Shown: positions 62,207-64,000 of the stretch, in pieces
How positions within the stretch are numbered: position 1 is the stretch's first letter
Layout: every line of letters starts with the position of its first letter
Source of the DNA: Flaccisagitta enflata
Taxonomy: Eukaryota; Chaetognatha; Sagittoidea; Aphragmophora
Direction of reading: 5' to 3'
Assembly (NCBI GenBank): GCA_965153355.1
Contig: OZ231126.1
Coordinates: 76,198,001 to 76,262,000, forward strand
Length of the DNA: 64,000 bases
The notes under the pieces: generated by a model
Seen by the model: the letters and a program-made list of their open reading frames with translations, nothing else
Database searches by the model: none
What the model was told of the DNA's origin: nothing
Translations under genes and position numbers: made by a program

Positions 62207-62212
62207 AATAAA
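62207..62212 (+). terminator. Candidate polyadenylation signal of the IgGFc-domain gene
   Basis: First AATAAA after the stop at 61745, giving a 3' UTR of about 470 bp. Confidence 0.4.
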
Positions 62213-62490
62213 AATCCTCAACGATTCTTTCACACTTTTAGAGCCAGATGTCACAAGAGTTTTCCGGTGCTTTGCCATTACAATCCTAAGAGGGCAAATT
62301 CGAAGACAAACGGTGGATTTGAGGGCTGATCCCCATGAAACCTGAGAACCGCCAGGACGATTTTTGGATAACTGTATGCTTCTCTTCAATTTTGTTCAGT
62401 CCTGGAATGCAGGAATCATGATCCAACCATTCAAAAATATTTCATCGGGCACTTTTTGAAAAAAAAAATCCAAAATTAACAATTTTTCAT

Positions 62491-62742
62491 CTTATTTTCC
62501 ATACAGATTTTGTCAGGCAGGTAGAAATTTTTTTCTGATGGCATACTTGAATTCCTGATAAAATTGTCTTTCATTTGATAGGTCATTCTGTTTATTTTTA
62601 TGAATTAGTGAAATTGTCATCTTTTAGCTACCGTTAAAAATATATAGTGACCTATCCAATCAAAGGGACTCGCTTAAGGAATTCAAAAATGCTATCAAAA
62701 AAATTTTTTTACCTGTCTAGTAAATTCTGTATGCAAAATAAG
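62491..62742. mobile_element. 250-bp palindrome
   Basis: CTTATTTTCCATACAG ... CTGTATGCAAAATAAG ends, with CTGATGGCATACTTGAATTCC / GGAATTCAAAAATGCTATCA inside. It abuts the next element with no gap. Confidence 0.75.
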
Positions 62743-63350
62743 TCACAGTGCAAACGAAGATAAAATTTAATGAGTCAACACATTCTTTAAGCAATTTTTA
62801 ATGTGATTAATCAATGATTTTTTGAACTGAAAATAGTTTTATTCATTTTTAGTAATTACATTTTTGTATGAAAGATAACTTATATCTTACTGAAATGTAA
62901 GAAAAATGAAGATAAATGATGCAAAAATTTTGAAATTATGAAGAGAATTTGATTTTGCAATCTGAGTAATCTTGGGTGAAATTCTGAGCCGGCTTCCAAT
63001 TTGATAGATTTGCATTTCCAAAGACAAAGCCTCATTTTAAAAACAAAAAGAATAAGGCTATGTTCTTAGAAATACAAAAATTTGCATCTGTATACAGTTT
63101 TAAAATTTTACCTGACTGCTTCTTAAATTCTGAGAACTATATTTTCAAGGAATTTTTGCAAATGAGTGATTGTTTTTGTCTCTCATCAATGCAATATCAA
63201 CTTTCTTGGTTTGTATTTATTATTAAACATTGTTTATGAGAATAATTAAACTAAAAAAAACAAAGTATACCTTGACTTGTTATAATTTGAAAGAAAAGCA
63301 GGTTCTGAACATTTTTGGTTGTCTAATTTTGCCTTCGTTTGCACTGTGAC
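62742..63350. mobile_element. 609-bp TIR element with GTCACAGTGCAAACGAAG ends
   Basis: GTCACAGTGCAAACGAAG at 62742 and CTTCGTTTGCACTGTGAC ending 63350 are perfect inverted repeats. Same end family as 56964-57877 and the lone end at 34257. Confidence 0.85.
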
Positions 63351-63377
63351 ATAAGATGAAAAATAATAATAAATCGA

Positions 63378-63593
63378 TTTTTAGTCGCGTGTTACGCGAC
63401 TCTATAAGCCACTTTTTGGTCGGTCGGTCGGTCGGTTGGTCGGTCGGTTGGTCGGTCGGTCGGTTTATCGGTCAGTTGGTCCGTTGGTCGGTCCGTCGGT
63501 CCGTCGGTCCGTCGGTCCGTAACAAAACTGCTTTTTGCCTGACTTTTTTGACAGAGCCGACGCACGCGACTTAGGTCTAATGACCTTGTTTTT
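63378..63593 (-). mobile_element. Diverged element, TTTTTAGTCGCG end
   Basis: Plus-strand view: hairpin AGTCGCGTGTTACGCGACT, a long GGTCGGTCGGTCGG array, then CGCACGCGACTTAGG and GACCTTGTTTTT. The GGCCGGATACACGG core is replaced. Confidence 0.7.
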
Positions 63594-64000
63594 CAAAAAT
63601 CGCCGATGAAATATTTTGGTTGGATCTTGATTCCTGCCAAGACTGTATCAAACTGAAGACAAACTTGGAGTCATCCAAACCACGCCCTGGCGGCTCCCAG
63701 GATTCATGATAGATTGAAATTTGAATGAAGGCCTGAAAGACGTAGGGTTAGAAGGCGGTCAAGGATAACCAAGGAAGTAAGTGAAATGATTGGTCATGAA
63801 TGTCACAGGAACTTTGAGGCGGTGGGAATAAGTCCACAGTACTAAGCTGGACCACTTGAAAAAGCGTTGGCATTGAACTGCATTTTGCACATAAGCTACA
63901 AACAAAGAATTGAAACTCCACCTGCTTTCCTCTACTTTGACTACCCACATAACGTTTTTATTTCTGTTTTCGTTCAGGTCTATCTTTATGTTGAATAGTA
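63594..64000. other. Right edge, nothing recognised
   Basis: No splice-bounded open frame of known family; the minus-strand frame 63748-63948 is not recognised. Confidence 0.4.

Noticed and set aside
62132-62389. 85-codon minus-strand frame
   Set aside because: Overlaps the probable 3' UTR of the receptor gene, has an equally long shadow frame on plus, no family.

Overview
This is a stretch of animal nuclear genome. The genes are split by many GT-AG introns and the intergenic DNA is AT-rich. Microsatellites are abundant, short inverted-repeat transposons are dense, and two TTAGGG-type interstitial arrays (the metazoan telomere motif) are present. There are no operons, CRISPR arrays or rRNA genes, and I saw no tRNA. 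The species cannot be named from the sequence. The gene content fits an invertebrate metazoan.

Layout. (1) 643-26341, plus strand: the 3' part of a kinesin-12 (KIF15-like) gene, 23 exons read in one continuous phase. It starts inside the motor domain at switch II; the earlier exons lie upstream of the window. (2) 28495-37153, minus strand, tail-to-tail with the kinesin: a complete-looking phosphatidylserine decarboxylase gene (PISD), 8 exons, about 703 residues, with a large Ser/Glu-rich insert and an acidic C-terminal tail. Two further hydrophobic exons at 37883-38050 and 40307-40502 are in phase with it and may extend its N-terminus. (3) 38-46.7 kb: gene-poor DNA full of small transposons, a 530-bp palindrome and one telomere-like array. 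(4) 46724-61745, plus strand: a 14-exon gene for a type II membrane protein of about 1249 residues. It has a short cytoplasmic tail, one membrane segment, a long N-glycosylated coiled-coil-like stalk made of duplicated phase-1 exons, and an extracellular IgGFc-binding domain like the N-terminus of FCGBP. (5) 61.7-64 kb: palindromic transposon remnants.

The three genes have no obvious shared pathway: a mitotic motor, a mitochondrial phospholipid enzyme and a cell-surface receptor-like protein. What unifies the window is its repeats. A roughly 120-215 bp element family (5' end AACAAGGCCGGATACACGGC, 3' end a GC-rich hairpin plus TAAAAA) occurs about 20 times; its hairpin arms vary between copies but stay complementary. 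Strand-biased microsatellites abut splice sites in all three genes, serving as polypyrimidine tracts or starting a few bases after donors. Several elements are nested in one another.

Exon boundaries were placed by hand from splice consensus, reading-frame phase and remembered family sequence. Repeat coordinates are approximate.
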